A stretch of DNA of 7,623 nt from Acidobacteriota bacterium (GCA_021827245.1 JAKAWN010000333.1:1-7623), one strand, 5' to 3'. Positions 1-6,403 are shown, counted from the first letter of the stretch. The notes: generated from the sequence alone by a model not told the origin. Made by a program: numbers and translations.

Positions 1-311
1 ACGTCCATGGGCACAACTACAAGGTGAAGGTCACGGTGCAGGGCGAGAAGCTGAATTCGATCGGGCTGCTGATGGATTTTGCAGATCTGCGCGCGGCGGT
101 GAAAGGATTATTGGAGCGTTTTGACCACCAGTTCCTGAACGACCTTGAACCTTTCAGGGAAACAAACCCTTCCGCTGAAAATCTTGCGTACTACCTGGGG
201 AATGAGCTCGAGCGGAAGATTGAAAAAGGGGGGCTAAGCGTCAACAACGTGACCGTGTGGGAAACGGACACCACCTGCGCCACCTACCGGCCTACCGCCG
301 TGCCAAGGTAG
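1..311 (+). CDS. queD: 6-carboxytetrahydropterin synthase QueD, 3' part (5' end outside window)
   Basis: QueD converts dihydroneopterin triphosphate to 6-carboxytetrahydropterin in the cytosolic pathway to preQ0/queuosine. The frame is open from base 3 and starts with VHGHNY, the HGH pair that supplies two of the three zinc ligands in this family. The window therefore begins inside the gene, and the GTG at 24 is not the true start. Further family marks are the MDFADLR segment, FDHQFLND (the Asp-His of the catalytic relay, followed by the conserved LN), NPSAENLA, and the C-terminal VWET, whose Glu binds the pterin. The first zinc His and the catalytic Cys must lie upstream and cannot be seen. 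The visible length of about 102 residues fits a 120-145 residue family member. A eukaryotic-type 6-pyruvoyl-tetrahydropterin synthase is the alternative in the same fold, but QueD is the usual bacterial role. Confidence 0.87.
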   Translation, partial: VHGHNYKVKVTVQGEKLNSIGLLMDFADLRAAVKGLLERFDHQFLNDLEPFRETNPSAENLAYYLGNELERKIEKGGLSVNNVTVWETDTTCATYRPTAVPR

Positions 312-336
312 TGCAGCGGGACCGGCCTAAAACACG

Positions 337-350
337 AGGCGGCTCCGCCT
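337..350 (-). terminator. Possible weak terminator hairpin between convergent genes
   Basis: The sequence AGGCGGCTCCGCCT is a perfect inverted repeat with five usable stem pairs and a 4-base loop. It touches the stop codon of the small minus-strand gene. On the minus strand it is followed by CGTGTTTT, a poor but present U-rich tract. It would end transcription of the minus gene, and possibly of the queD transcript arriving from the other side. The short stem makes this tentative. Confidence 0.35.
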
Positions 351-591
351 ATTTCGACCAGAAAGTGACCGTCGGGTGCAGGTGCATATTGTGCTCGTGC
401 ATGCACTTCCCCGGACACAAATAAACGTCCTCGCACCACGGGCAGCGCAAAAGCACATTCCGCTCTCTTACCATGCCGCACGTGGAGCATCCCTCAAGCA
501 GATCGGCAACCACATGGCGTGAGATCTTCCGCCACGTATCGTCAACTGCCATTTCTTCCTGAAGTTTGTGAAGATCGTCTTGGTCCATCAT
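349..591 (-). CDS. Small Cys/His-rich putative zinc-binding protein, unrecognised
   Basis: This encodes 80 residues. I do not recognise the family. An acidic, probably helical N-terminus (1-33) leads into a metal-ligand cluster: C35-x2-C38, C50-x2-C53, C59-x3-C63, then H65, H67, H70 and H72. Six Cys and several His, spaced like a treble-clef or cross-brace finger, suggest one or two zinc ions; this is inference from spacing only. There is no signal peptide or membrane segment, so the protein is likely cytosolic. The start is supported by a GGGAG stretch ending nine bases before the first ATG; a second ATG follows immediately. It converges on queD with only 37 bases between the stop codons. 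A regulatory or protein-protein role would fit such a small finger, but nothing in the neighbourhood fixes it. Confidence 0.6.
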   Translation of the reverse strand: MMDQDDLHKLQEEMAVDDTWRKISRHVVADLLEGCSTCGMVRERNVLLRCPWCEDVYLCPGKCMHEHNMHLHPTVTFWSK

Positions 592-884
592 GGCCAGCGT
601 CTCCCTCCCGGATCTCCATCGCTAAACCGAGCAAACGGCGTGCCAATCCTGGCATAAAACCAAGCCGGCGTTCACGCCGTTAACTCCTTGTTTTTCAATA
701 ACCAATCTTTCGCGGCCAAGCGTTCCTCCGCCTCTGGCCGGAAAAACATTTCCGGTTTTCGTCACTTTCTGATGGTATAGCGTCACGTATTGGTGTCAGA
801 AACTGAGCGCCCCCACTGAATGACGGTCCCCGTTAGGCCCTCAACACAGGACCTACCCTTTATAATACCCCGCTTCGCTTGCTA
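592..884. other. Gene-poor stretch with short hairpins
   Basis: No convincing gene was seen on either strand. The stretch holds three small perfect stem-loops: TGCCA-ATCC-TGGCA at 641-654, CGGCG-TTCA-CGCCG at 666-679, and CCGGAAA-AACA-TTTCCGG at 738-755. There is also a TTTCTGA/TCAGAAA repeat pair at 766-772 and 796-802. On the minus strand a possible 17-codon ORF (622-675, GTG start) sits behind an AAGGAG ribosome site. This stretch must contain the promoter of the small zinc gene and the 3' end of the lemA transcript. I could not identify a convincing -35/-10 pair for the zinc gene. Confidence 0.5.
738..763 (+). terminator. Hairpin with T-tract, terminator-like in plus direction
   Basis: A perfect 7-bp stem (CCGGAAA/TTTCCGG) with a 4-base loop is followed directly by TTTTCGTC on the plus strand, the layout of a weak intrinsic terminator. 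No plus-strand gene is seen between the queD stop at 311 and this point. It may instead act as a 3'-end structure for the lemA transcript arriving on the other strand, where it lacks a U-tract. The shape is seen; the function is not established. Confidence 0.3.
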
Positions 885-1451
885 TCAGGCGAATTTCACC
901 TGCACATCCTGCCGATCTTCTTCCGTAGCCCTGAAGAATTCCCGTGGCTGCAGGTTCATCAGCCCCGCCAGCATCATGTCGGGGAACTGCTGAATGCGAA
1001 TGTTGTAGGTGTTGACGCTGTCGTTCAGGAATTCGCGGCGGTCGGCGATTCTTTCTTCGAGCTCCGAGATCCGTCCCTGCAACTGCATAAAATTGTTATC
1101 GGCCTTCAGGTCGGGATAGTTTTCCGCGACTGCGAAAAGGGTCTTCAGCGCCCCGGTCATCATGTTGTCAGCCTGGGCCTTCTCCGGACCCGTCGTGGCT
1201 TTCTGATACGCGCTGCGTGCTTCGGTCACGAGTTGGAAAGTCTTCTGCTCATACTGCATGTAGCCTTTGCACGTATCAATCAATTTGGGCAGCTCATCGT
1301 GCCGCTCTTTCAGCAGGACATCGATATTCGCCCAGGCCTTGTCGATATCATTCTTCAGCCGCACCAGGCTGTTATAGATGCTAACCGTATAGACCACGAC
1401 GGCGACAGCCGCCAGAACAATGACCAAAAACACCAGAATTTCCAGGCCCAT
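885..1451 (-). CDS. lemA: LemA-family membrane-anchored protein
   Basis: This encodes 188 residues, the normal length for the family. One N-terminal membrane helix (about residues 3-22) is followed by the long helical-bundle domain. Family signatures are seen: YNSLVRLKNDIDKAWANIDVLLKER written as its two halves YNSLVRL and AWANIDVLLK, then ENYPDLKA with NFMQLQ, the RISELEERIADRREFLNDSV region, YN, FP, and a C-terminal VKF. The start was set at the second of two close ATGs: AGGAGG lies six bases before it, while the first ATG (at 1457) directly abuts that site. LemA proteins are inner-membrane proteins with an exposed helical domain of unclear biochemical function, often next to GIDE or HtpX-type genes. 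Here the GIDE gene ends 21 bases upstream, which points to one operon with LemA as its last gene. Confidence 0.93.
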   Translation of the reverse strand: MGLEILVFLVIVLAAVAVVVYTVSIYNSLVRLKNDIDKAWANIDVLLKERHDELPKLIDTCKGYMQYEQKTFQLVTEARSAYQKATTGPEKAQADNMMTGALKTLFAVAENYPDLKADNNFMQLQGRISELEERIADRREFLNDSVNTYNIRIQQFPDMMLAGLMNLQPREFFRATEEDRQDVQVKFA

Positions 1452-1472
1452 CGTCATCCTCCTGATCGAAAT

Positions 1473-2291
1473 TTAGAACAGGCCATGCCTGGCCATAAAC
1501 AGCGCTGCGCAAAAGACCGTTAGCGTAGCGCCGCCAATCACCATCACGGTGGATCGCCAGCCCATGCCTTGCTTCAATTGTTCCGCCGATTTGGAAGAAA
1601 TCAGAAAAGTGCCGTTATGGTCGCCCTTGGTAATCAGATTCTTGTCGTCATCGCCCCGCGGCCGGGGATTCTCTACACAGGTTCCCAGCACGTCGTATTC
1701 GTGGCCCGGACGGATGCAGTACTCGAGGAAGTGAAGCGCATTCTGATAGCCGTAACCGACGCCGGCATATTCCAGGAGCTGCTCGTCCGTCCGGACCTCC
1801 AGCGAGACATCGTCGTCCACAGCCGTAGACGTGGGGCGGATCAGGTCCATGATAGCGGGATAGATAGAGGTCTGCGACGCGCCCACCGTTCGCCGGCAAT
1901 TCACTGGCAGGTCGAAATCGGCTTCGAGAGGGTCTACCCGAATGCGGCCGCTGTCATCGGCTATTAAAAAGCGTCTGCCGTTCTGGTCCGTCCGGTGATG
2001 CCCCCAGCCGCGGTTATCCCAGCGCTCGATTTTTACCTTAAAGGCATAACAGGAAGTGCCGCTGACCGGGCTGGGGAATGCCTCCGCGCCCTCCGCGCGG
2101 CCGTGCACCTGGGTTATTCCCATGGCGACGCTTCGGATCGGGATCGTCGGGGTATCTGCTACCATCAAACTTCTGCGAAAAGTGCGTAATCCCCGAAAAA
2201 ACAGGAACAGCCCGAACCCAAAACCGATCATCAGCCAGACGTCAATGTTTGCGTAAATTGGCATTGCGAAAGGAGACAAAAATCGCCCCAT
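1473..2291 (-). CDS. GIDE-domain membrane protein (bacterial MUL1/BAM-like, no RING)
   Basis: This encodes 272 residues from the chosen ATG. A membrane helix near residues 18-33 and a second at about 248-266 flank a soluble domain. Family marks are IPIRSVAMGITQVHGRAEG (small-residue-rich start of the domain), PSPVSGTSCYAFKVKIERW, FLIADDSGRIRVDP, and the late RPGHEYDVLGTCVENP and FLISSKSAEQL motifs preceding the last helix. These match the GIDE/BAM domain of mitochondrial MUL1, but the C-terminal RING finger of the eukaryotic ligase is absent, as is usual in bacteria. Ubiquitin-ligase activity should therefore not be inferred. The start is uncertain: ATG at 2291 has no strong ribosome site, ATG at 2264 would remove ten residues but keep the helix, and TTG at 2324 is less likely. 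Its pairing with lemA suggests a shared envelope or stress function. Confidence 0.85.
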   Translation of the reverse strand: MGRFLSPFAMPIYANIDVWLMIGFGFGLFLFFRGLRTFRRSLMVADTPTIPIRSVAMGITQVHGRAEGAEAFPSPVSGTSCYAFKVKIERWDNRGWGHHRTDQNGRRFLIADDSGRIRVDPLEADFDLPVNCRRTVGASQTSIYPAIMDLIRPTSTAVDDDVSLEVRTDEQLLEYAGVGYGYQNALHFLEYCIRPGHEYDVLGTCVENPRPRGDDDKNLITKGDHNGTFLISSKSAEQLKQGMGWRSTVMVIGGATLTVFCAALFMARHGLF

Positions 2292-2580
2292 CGTAGCTTG
2301 CTGCCTGGCAAAAGGCAAGCCCAAAAGCGTAGGCCATCGAAACCGCCATGGATAGTCCCATTACTTGCAGAAGGTTCCAGCGGCTGTTCCAAATTGGTTC
2401 CTCGCAGCAGGTTACTTGCGCACTTTCTTGCACGGGGTGTGCAACCTGTTTCACGGCAGGAGGTTGCGGAAGGGCTCTACTCGGAGTCATGCCAGGAGGG
2501 TTCAACCGGTATGAATGCTTCCTTGCCGCGTCTGGCCCGGTGGGTTTTCTGTTGTGGCAGACACGACAAGAATACAACAC
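2242..2580 (-). CDS. Uncertain small Cys-rich one-TM protein
   Basis: This is an open frame of 112 codons from a GTG, with no clear ribosome site; the frame is open further upstream. It reads as an N-terminal CRVC pair (C5, C8) in a basic segment, then a Pro/Gln-rich linker (about 29-55). A second Cys pair (C58, C59) follows, then a strongly hydrophobic stretch at about residues 69-92 that could be one membrane helix. That architecture resembles zinc-ribbon plus linker plus TM proteins, but I recognise no family. It overlaps the 3' part of the ORF coupled to the response regulator, and the 5' end of the GIDE gene by 23-50 bases. Such overlap argues against both being full genes. It could be a real small gene, or non-coding sequence left by gene decay. 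Confidence 0.28.
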   Translation of the reverse strand: MLYSCRVCHNRKPTGPDAARKHSYRLNPPGMTPSRALPQPPAVKQVAHPVQESAQVTCCEEPIWNSRWNLLQVMGLSMAVSMAYAFGLAFCQAASYDGAIFVSFRNANLRKH

Positions 2581-2749
2581 GGGAAAGGCAGGCGGGTTGC
2601 CGCCGCTCCAGATGGAGCGAAGGCATGGGATCAAACCCGGCTTCCAGGATTTCGCAGCGCGAGCCAAGCTCCGCATCGAAGGCCGGACCCAGCGCTTCCA
2701 ACAAAACGGGATCGGTTTCCCCAACGGCCAGCAGTTGAATGCAGTTCAT
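2477..2749 (-). CDS. Response-regulator-coupled small ORF, archaemetzincin-like N-terminus, probably truncated
   Basis: This encodes 90 residues. Its ATG overlaps the stop of the response regulator as ATGA, the same joint found between kinase and regulator, so it is probably translated by coupling. Residues 1-60 (MNCIQLLAVGETDPVLLEAL, then an LG..CEIL segment, then ERRQ followed by LSRVV) resemble the first part of archaemetzincins, small zinc metalloproteases of about 180 residues. The resemblance is from memory of the family pattern and is modest. The diagnostic HExxHxxGxxHC site and the later Cys zinc site are absent from this frame, and I see no HExxH in the other minus-strand frames before the GIDE gene. 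From about residue 60 the sequence becomes Arg/Lys-rich with no visible fold. If the assignment is right, this is a remnant without catalytic ability. Otherwise it is an orphan accessory gene of the two-component operon. Confidence 0.42.
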   Translation of the reverse strand: MNCIQLLAVGETDPVLLEALGPAFDAELGSRCEILEAGFDPMPSLHLERRQPACLSRVVFLSCLPQQKTHRARRGKEAFIPVEPSWHDSE

Positions 2750-4098
2750 GATTTGTCAACCGTGGGCTTTGTCCATCCGTATTTCTTCAGCTTGACGTGG
2801 AGAGTCACGCGGTCAATGCCAAGAATTTGCGCCGCCAGAGTCTGATTGCCGCCGCACAAGTCTATGACATCCAGGATGTGCTCCCGCTGTACCTCTTCGA
2901 GTGACATGCCGCCGCGCTCCGAGGTTAGCAGCCGCAGAGTGAAGTCTTTCTCATGGAGAAGCGGCTCCTGGGCCACCACCATGGCGCGCTCGACAGCGTT
3001 TTCCAGCTCCCGAACATTTCCAGGCCAGTCGTGTTGCTGCAATAGCTTTACGGCGTCGCGAGAAACACCCTCCACCGGCTTGTTCATCGATGATGCAAAC
3101 TTGCGGATAAAGTGGTTCACCAGCAGTGGGATATCTTCCCGGCGCTGGCGCAACGGCGGCAGGTCAATCCGAAACACGTTGAGGCGGTAATAGAGGTCCG
3201 GCCGGAAGGTTCTTTCTTCCACCAGCTTCTCCACGTTCTTGTTCGTCGCCGCAATGCAGCGGAAATCGACGTGAATGGGCTGGCTGCTGCCCACGCGGGT
3301 AATCTCGCGCTCCTGCAGCACACGCAGCAGGTCTGTCTGCGTCTTCAGGCTGATGTCACCGATTTCATCCAGAAACACCGTGCCCCCGTCGGCCACTTCG
3401 AAAATGCCCTTCTTGCGGTATTGGGCGCCGGTGAAGGCTCCCCTTTCGTGGCCGAACAGTTCGCTTTCAAGCAGTGTCTCGGCGAGCGCCCCGCAGTGGC
3501 TCACTACCATCCGGTTGTAGCGGCGAGGACTGGCGGCATGCACGGCGCGCGCCACCAGCTCTTTGCCCGTCCCGCTCTCGCCGCTGATCAGGACTGTAGC
3601 CTCCGTAGGCCCAACGGTTTCAATGGCTTCGAAAACCGCCCGCATCCCCGCGCTCTGGCCCACCAGTTCCTGCGGAAGAGCGGATTCCGCCATTCTCTGC
3701 TTCAGCGCGGCATTTTCCTGCTCGGCCCGCTTATGGGCGAGCGCGTTACGGACCGTATGAGCCATCTCTTCGGGATCGAAAGGCTTCACGACATAATCGT
3801 AGGCGCCGTTCTTGAGTGCAGCAACCGCTGTTTCGACCGACGCATAGCCCGTCATGATGATCACCGTCAGGTTCGGTTTCACTTCGCGAAAGCGGCTCTG
3901 GAGTTCGATCCCGTCCACGTCCGGCATCTTGATATCCACCAGCGCGATGTCACAGTCCTGCTGGGCCAGCAAGGCTAGCGCTTCCCTGGCGCTCTCCGCC
4001 GTGCCTACCTCGTAGCCTTCCTCACGAAACCATTTCGACAGCGAGTCCCGTACGATCAGCTCGTCGTCAACAGTCAGAATGTTTCCCTTTTTGTTCAT
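2746..4098 (-). CDS. NtrC-type sigma-54-dependent response regulator
   Basis: This encodes 450 residues, the usual length. The receiver domain (about 5-120) has the acidic pocket D11/D12, phospho-acceptor D55 in LVDIKMPD, T83 and K105. The AAA+ domain (about 145-375) has Walker A GESGTGKE at 173-180, the sigma-54-contacting GAFTGA loop at 220-225 and Walker B GGTVFLDE ending at D244/E245. It also carries the RPDLYYRLNVF segment with arginine-finger region. A Fis-type helix-turn-helix ends the protein (about 404-443, AAQILGIDRVTLHVKLKKYG). All residues needed for phosphorylation, ATP hydrolysis and sigma-54 activation are present. The ATG overlaps the kinase stop codon as ATGA, behind an AAGGGA ribosome site, so this is clearly the cognate partner. 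It is expected to activate a -24/-12 promoter from an upstream enhancer; a candidate lies ahead of the Fe-S gene at about 6701-6797. Confidence 0.95.
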   Translation of the reverse strand: MNKKGNILTVDDELIVRDSLSKWFREEGYEVGTAESAREALALLAQQDCDIALVDIKMPDVDGIELQSRFREVKPNLTVIIMTGYASVETAVAALKNGAYDYVVKPFDPEEMAHTVRNALAHKRAEQENAALKQRMAESALPQELVGQSAGMRAVFEAIETVGPTEATVLISGESGTGKELVARAVHAASPRRYNRMVVSHCGALAETLLESELFGHERGAFTGAQYRKKGIFEVADGGTVFLDEIGDISLKTQTDLLRVLQEREITRVGSSQPIHVDFRCIAATNKNVEKLVEERTFRPDLYYRLNVFRIDLPPLRQRREDIPLLVNHFIRKFASSMNKPVEGVSRDAVKLLQQHDWPGNVRELENAVERAMVVAQEPLLHEKDFTLRLLTSERGGMSLEEVQREHILDVIDLCGGNQTLAAQILGIDRVTLHVKLKKYGWTKPTVDKS

Positions 4099-5819
4099 CG
4101 TTCCCTTCGTAGCGCGGGCCCTTGCGGCCCGCGGTTGTTAATAGAGGCGTCATCCCCGCCGCTACAGCGCGCTTGCTTCGCTGTCGCCACCGAGACTGCA
4201 CCCTCCACCGGAAGCGTGACCGTAAATAGTGTTCCACGTCCAAGCTCGGATTGCACATCAATGCGTCCCTGATGGCGCTCGACGATCCTCCCGCTCATTG
4301 CGAGCCCCAGGCCCAGCCCGTGCCCGCGCTCTTTGGTCGTAAAGAACGGCTCAAACATCTGGGACATCAGTTCGGGCGGAATCCCTGTTCCGTCGTCTCC
4401 CACTTCGATCTGGACCTGCGGTTTGCCTTCGGCTTTCCGGCTGCGCAAGCTTAAATTGCCGCCTTTCGGCATCGCGGCGATGGCGTTCATCACCAGCGCC
4501 AGGATCACCTGCTCGATCTGCGCCGGATCACACCTGACTGGCGGCAGATCGCGCGCCAGTTCGAGGTGCGACTGAATATTCTGCAAGTCAAGCTGATGCT
4601 GGACCAGTCGCACGCAGCGCTCGACCACCCCATTCAGGTCCGCCGGGTCATGGCTCATGGAAGTGGCGCGTGAAAAAGTGAGCAGGTTCTTGATAATCTC
4701 GCCGCACCGCCGGCTTTCCGATTCCATAAGGTCGAGCGAGGCAATCGCCTCATCGTATTTCCTGTCATTCTCTCTCGCAAACTGCTTCTTCAGAAGCTTC
4801 GCGTAGGTCAGGATGCCCGCCAGCGGGTTGTTGATTTCATGCGCGACGATGGCCGCCAGCTTCCCGATTGAGGCCATCTTCTCGACGCGCAGCATCTCTT
4901 CGTGCGCGCGGTTCAACTCCTCGGTTTTCTGGTTCACACGCTCTTCCAGGGTCCGTCCCCACTCGGTGATTTCCTCCCGCGCGTCCTTTAACTGCCGGCT
5001 CATGGTATTGAAAGAGCGCGCCAGGTCGGCGATCTCGTCGTGCGACCGGACGTCAAGCTGATAGCCCAGCCGCCCGGCGGCCAGGTGTTCGGTCCCTTCA
5101 CCTAGAACTTTCAGTGGGCGGTTCACGACACGCCACACAAACGCCGCGCTCAGTGAGGTGATGATCGCGATGGCAAGCAGCGTGTAGAACAGCATCCAGC
5201 GGGTGCCTTTAGCAACGCTGGCATCTGCGGCGGCGAGCGAAAGGTCTGTATCCAGCACGCCAAGGACTCTTACGTTTGCGGGATGCACATGGCAGGAGGC
5301 ATTCGAACACTCTGGAGAGTTCTCAATCGGATTGATGATTCCGAGCACGCGCTGGCCGCTGGCCAGACGGTAAGTACGAAAACGATCCGGACGATCGAGA
5401 CGCGTCAATGGCGCGGTCCGGCTATGGCACCCGTAACAGGCCTCGGCGCGTTTGTCGACCAAGGTGTCAATCTCAGACGTGTCCGAGGAAAAGCTGATGC
5501 GTCCTTCCTTGTTAAAGATGCGAATCCGCACGATACCGGGCTCATTGGCAATATCCAAAATCGTGTTGTAGAGCCCTTCGCGCTCATTGCGGAGCATGTA
5601 ATAGGATGCACTATTCTTGATGACATCACTCACCCGTTCAGCGCTGGCCAGGGTGCTTTGCTCAAGCTGCTGCCGCTGCAACCGGATGTTGAGATAGCCG
5701 AGAAAACCGAAAACCACGGCCATCAGGGCCACCAGCAGGATCACCAGCTTGGCGCTGATGCTGTGGGCCACGCGCACCCAGCCTCTTGAAATCACCGCGC
5801 TTGCGTCAGAATGGCTCAT
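4095..5819 (-). CDS. Membrane histidine kinase with c-type-haem sensor domain
   Basis: This encodes 574 residues. TM1 (about 24-44) and TM2 (about 209-229) enclose a sensor domain of about 160 residues outside the membrane. It contains CYGCH (128-132, canonical CX2CH haem c motif) and CSNASCH (171-177, a CX4CH variant known in some multihaem cytochromes). HAMP follows (about 230-283), then a coiled coil (284-315). The HisKA box has H327 in AHEINNPL, and the ATPase domain has N445, DDGTGIP (475-481), FEPFFTTK and GHGLGLGLAM (499-508). The kinase core is complete. Covalent haem would require the cytochrome c maturation system, not visible here. The sensor probably reports redox state or binds a gas or small ligand; that is inference. 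The start lies three bases after the stop of the upstream remnant, so it was probably coupled to the redox genes. The tail after residue 540 is low-complexity and not part of the usual domain. Confidence 0.93.
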   Translation of the reverse strand: MSHSDASAVISRGWVRVAHSISAKLVILLVALMAVVFGFLGYLNIRLQRQQLEQSTLASAERVSDVIKNSASYYMLRNEREGLYNTILDIANEPGIVRIRIFNKEGRISFSSDTSEIDTLVDKRAEACYGCHSRTAPLTRLDRPDRFRTYRLASGQRVLGIINPIENSPECSNASCHVHPANVRVLGVLDTDLSLAAADASVAKGTRWMLFYTLLAIAIITSLSAAFVWRVVNRPLKVLGEGTEHLAAGRLGYQLDVRSHDEIADLARSFNTMSRQLKDAREEITEWGRTLEERVNQKTEELNRAHEEMLRVEKMASIGKLAAIVAHEINNPLAGILTYAKLLKKQFARENDRKYDEAIASLDLMESESRRCGEIIKNLLTFSRATSMSHDPADLNGVVERCVRLVQHQLDLQNIQSHLELARDLPPVRCDPAQIEQVILALVMNAIAAMPKGGNLSLRSRKAEGKPQVQIEVGDDGTGIPPELMSQMFEPFFTTKERGHGLGLGLAMSGRIVERHQGRIDVQSELGRGTLFTVTLPVEGAVSVATAKQARCSGGDDASINNRGPQGPALRRER

Positions 5820-5822
5820 GAT

Positions 5823-6071
5823 TCATCTCAGATCCGCGTCATTCTCGGGTTGCGCATGGGTCGCCTTGTCTGCGATCATTGCGGCCGGTGCGAACACACG
5901 GCAAAGAAACTGTGCCGTGGCTACAATCCACACCGATGCCACTCCTAAACCTTCTTCATCCACTGGCCCGGTCGCCGGAATGGGTGCATGTTCGCGGGCT
6001 GCCTCAGGGAAAATCGGCAGATACTTGACGGCCAGAGCAAAGATCGCGAAGCCTGCGGCAGCAGCGAGCTC
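5823..6071 (-). pseudogene. C-terminal remnant of a NrfD/HybB-type membrane subunit
   Basis: This frame is open into the kinase gene, with TGA three bases before the kinase ATG, but has no start of its own. It reads AAAAGFAIFALAVKYLPIFPE near its beginning (split AAAAGFAIFA and LAVKYLPIFPE). This is the pattern of the last membrane helix of polysulfide-reductase-like NrfD/HybB quinone-interacting subunits. A further hydrophobic stretch VASVWIVATAQFLCRVF follows. A full subunit has eight to ten helices, so nearly all of it is missing. The frame begins inside the 3' end of the Fe-S gene, in a different register, which marks a deletion junction near 6060-6085. The assignment rests on one helix motif plus the context after an Fe-S subunit. 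A small independent membrane ORF is the alternative. Confidence 0.5.
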
Positions 6072-6403
6072 CACTTGGACTTGGGTACCTCGAACGGGCA
6101 GGCCCGCGTGCAGTACCGGCAGCCAATACAGCGCTCGGCTTCGCAGGTCACGGGCCCCTCGGGCGTCTTGCGCAAGGCCGCCACCGGACAGACCGATACA
6201 CACGTGGAATCTTCACAATTCATGCAGAGCCGCCGCATGAATTTGTCCCCCCAGGCCTTCACATAAGTGAGTTTGTACGTCGACATCGTCTCTTCAGCGG
6301 CAATCTTGTCGTCGTAAGGAAGGTGATTCTGGTCTGCGCACGCCTTCTCGCACATCTTGCAGTCAGTGCATGTCGTTGCGTCGTACAGAATAGCTTTGGA
6401 CAT
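5945..6403 (-). CDS. [4Fe-4S] ferredoxin-type electron-transfer subunit, C-terminally truncated
   Basis: This encodes 152 residues. It belongs to the DMSO-reductase/HybA/FdhB-type Fe-S subunits that pass electrons between a catalytic or cytochrome subunit and a NrfD-type membrane partner. Three clusters are visible: C12-x2-C15-x2-C18-x3-C22, C60-x2-C63-x4-C68-x3-C72-P, and C92-x2-C95-x2-C98-x3-C102-P. The sequence stays family-like through ACPFEVPKSKWSSLLPQ (to about 117). It then turns into an Arg/Ser-rich tail just where the RKCxxC of the fourth cluster is expected, so that site and about 40 or more residues are lost. The ATG at 6403 was chosen because GGGAGG lies six bases before it; a longer in-frame start at 6469 has no such site. 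No Tat signal is visible, so a cytoplasmic face is likely. The neighbours downstream are the HybB-like remnant and the haem-sensing kinase. Confidence 0.82.
   Translation of the reverse strand: MSKAILYDATTCTDCKMCEKACADQNHLPYDDKIAAEETMSTYKLTYVKAWGDKFMRRLCMNCEDSTCVSVCPVAALRKTPEGPVTCEAERCIGCRYCTRACPFEVPKSKWSSLLPQASRSLLWPSSICRFSLRQPANMHPFRRPGQWMKKV

Noticed and set aside
766..802. TTTCTGA/TCAGAAA inverted repeat as insertion-sequence ends
   Set aside because: Only 7 bp, halves 23 bases apart, with no transposase or target duplication nearby.
861..866. Perfect TATAAT on the plus strand
   Set aside because: No usable -35 element at 16-18 bases upstream and no plus-strand gene downstream; it points into the antisense of lemA.
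879..1523. Long plus-strand open frame
   Set aside because: It lies exactly antisense to the clear LemA gene and has no family features; its length is a by-product of codon bias on the other strand.
3112..3978. 288-codon plus-strand open frame
   Set aside because: Antisense shadow of the sigma-54 response regulator, rich in His/Arg/Gln with no domain pattern.
5283..5789. 168-codon plus-strand open frame
   Set aside because: Antisense to the kinase sensor domain, whose own frame shows TM helices and haem motifs.
5749..6240. Plus-strand frame across the Fe-S/kinase junction
   Set aside because: Low-complexity Ala/Arg/Ser-rich translation antisense to the Fe-S clusters.
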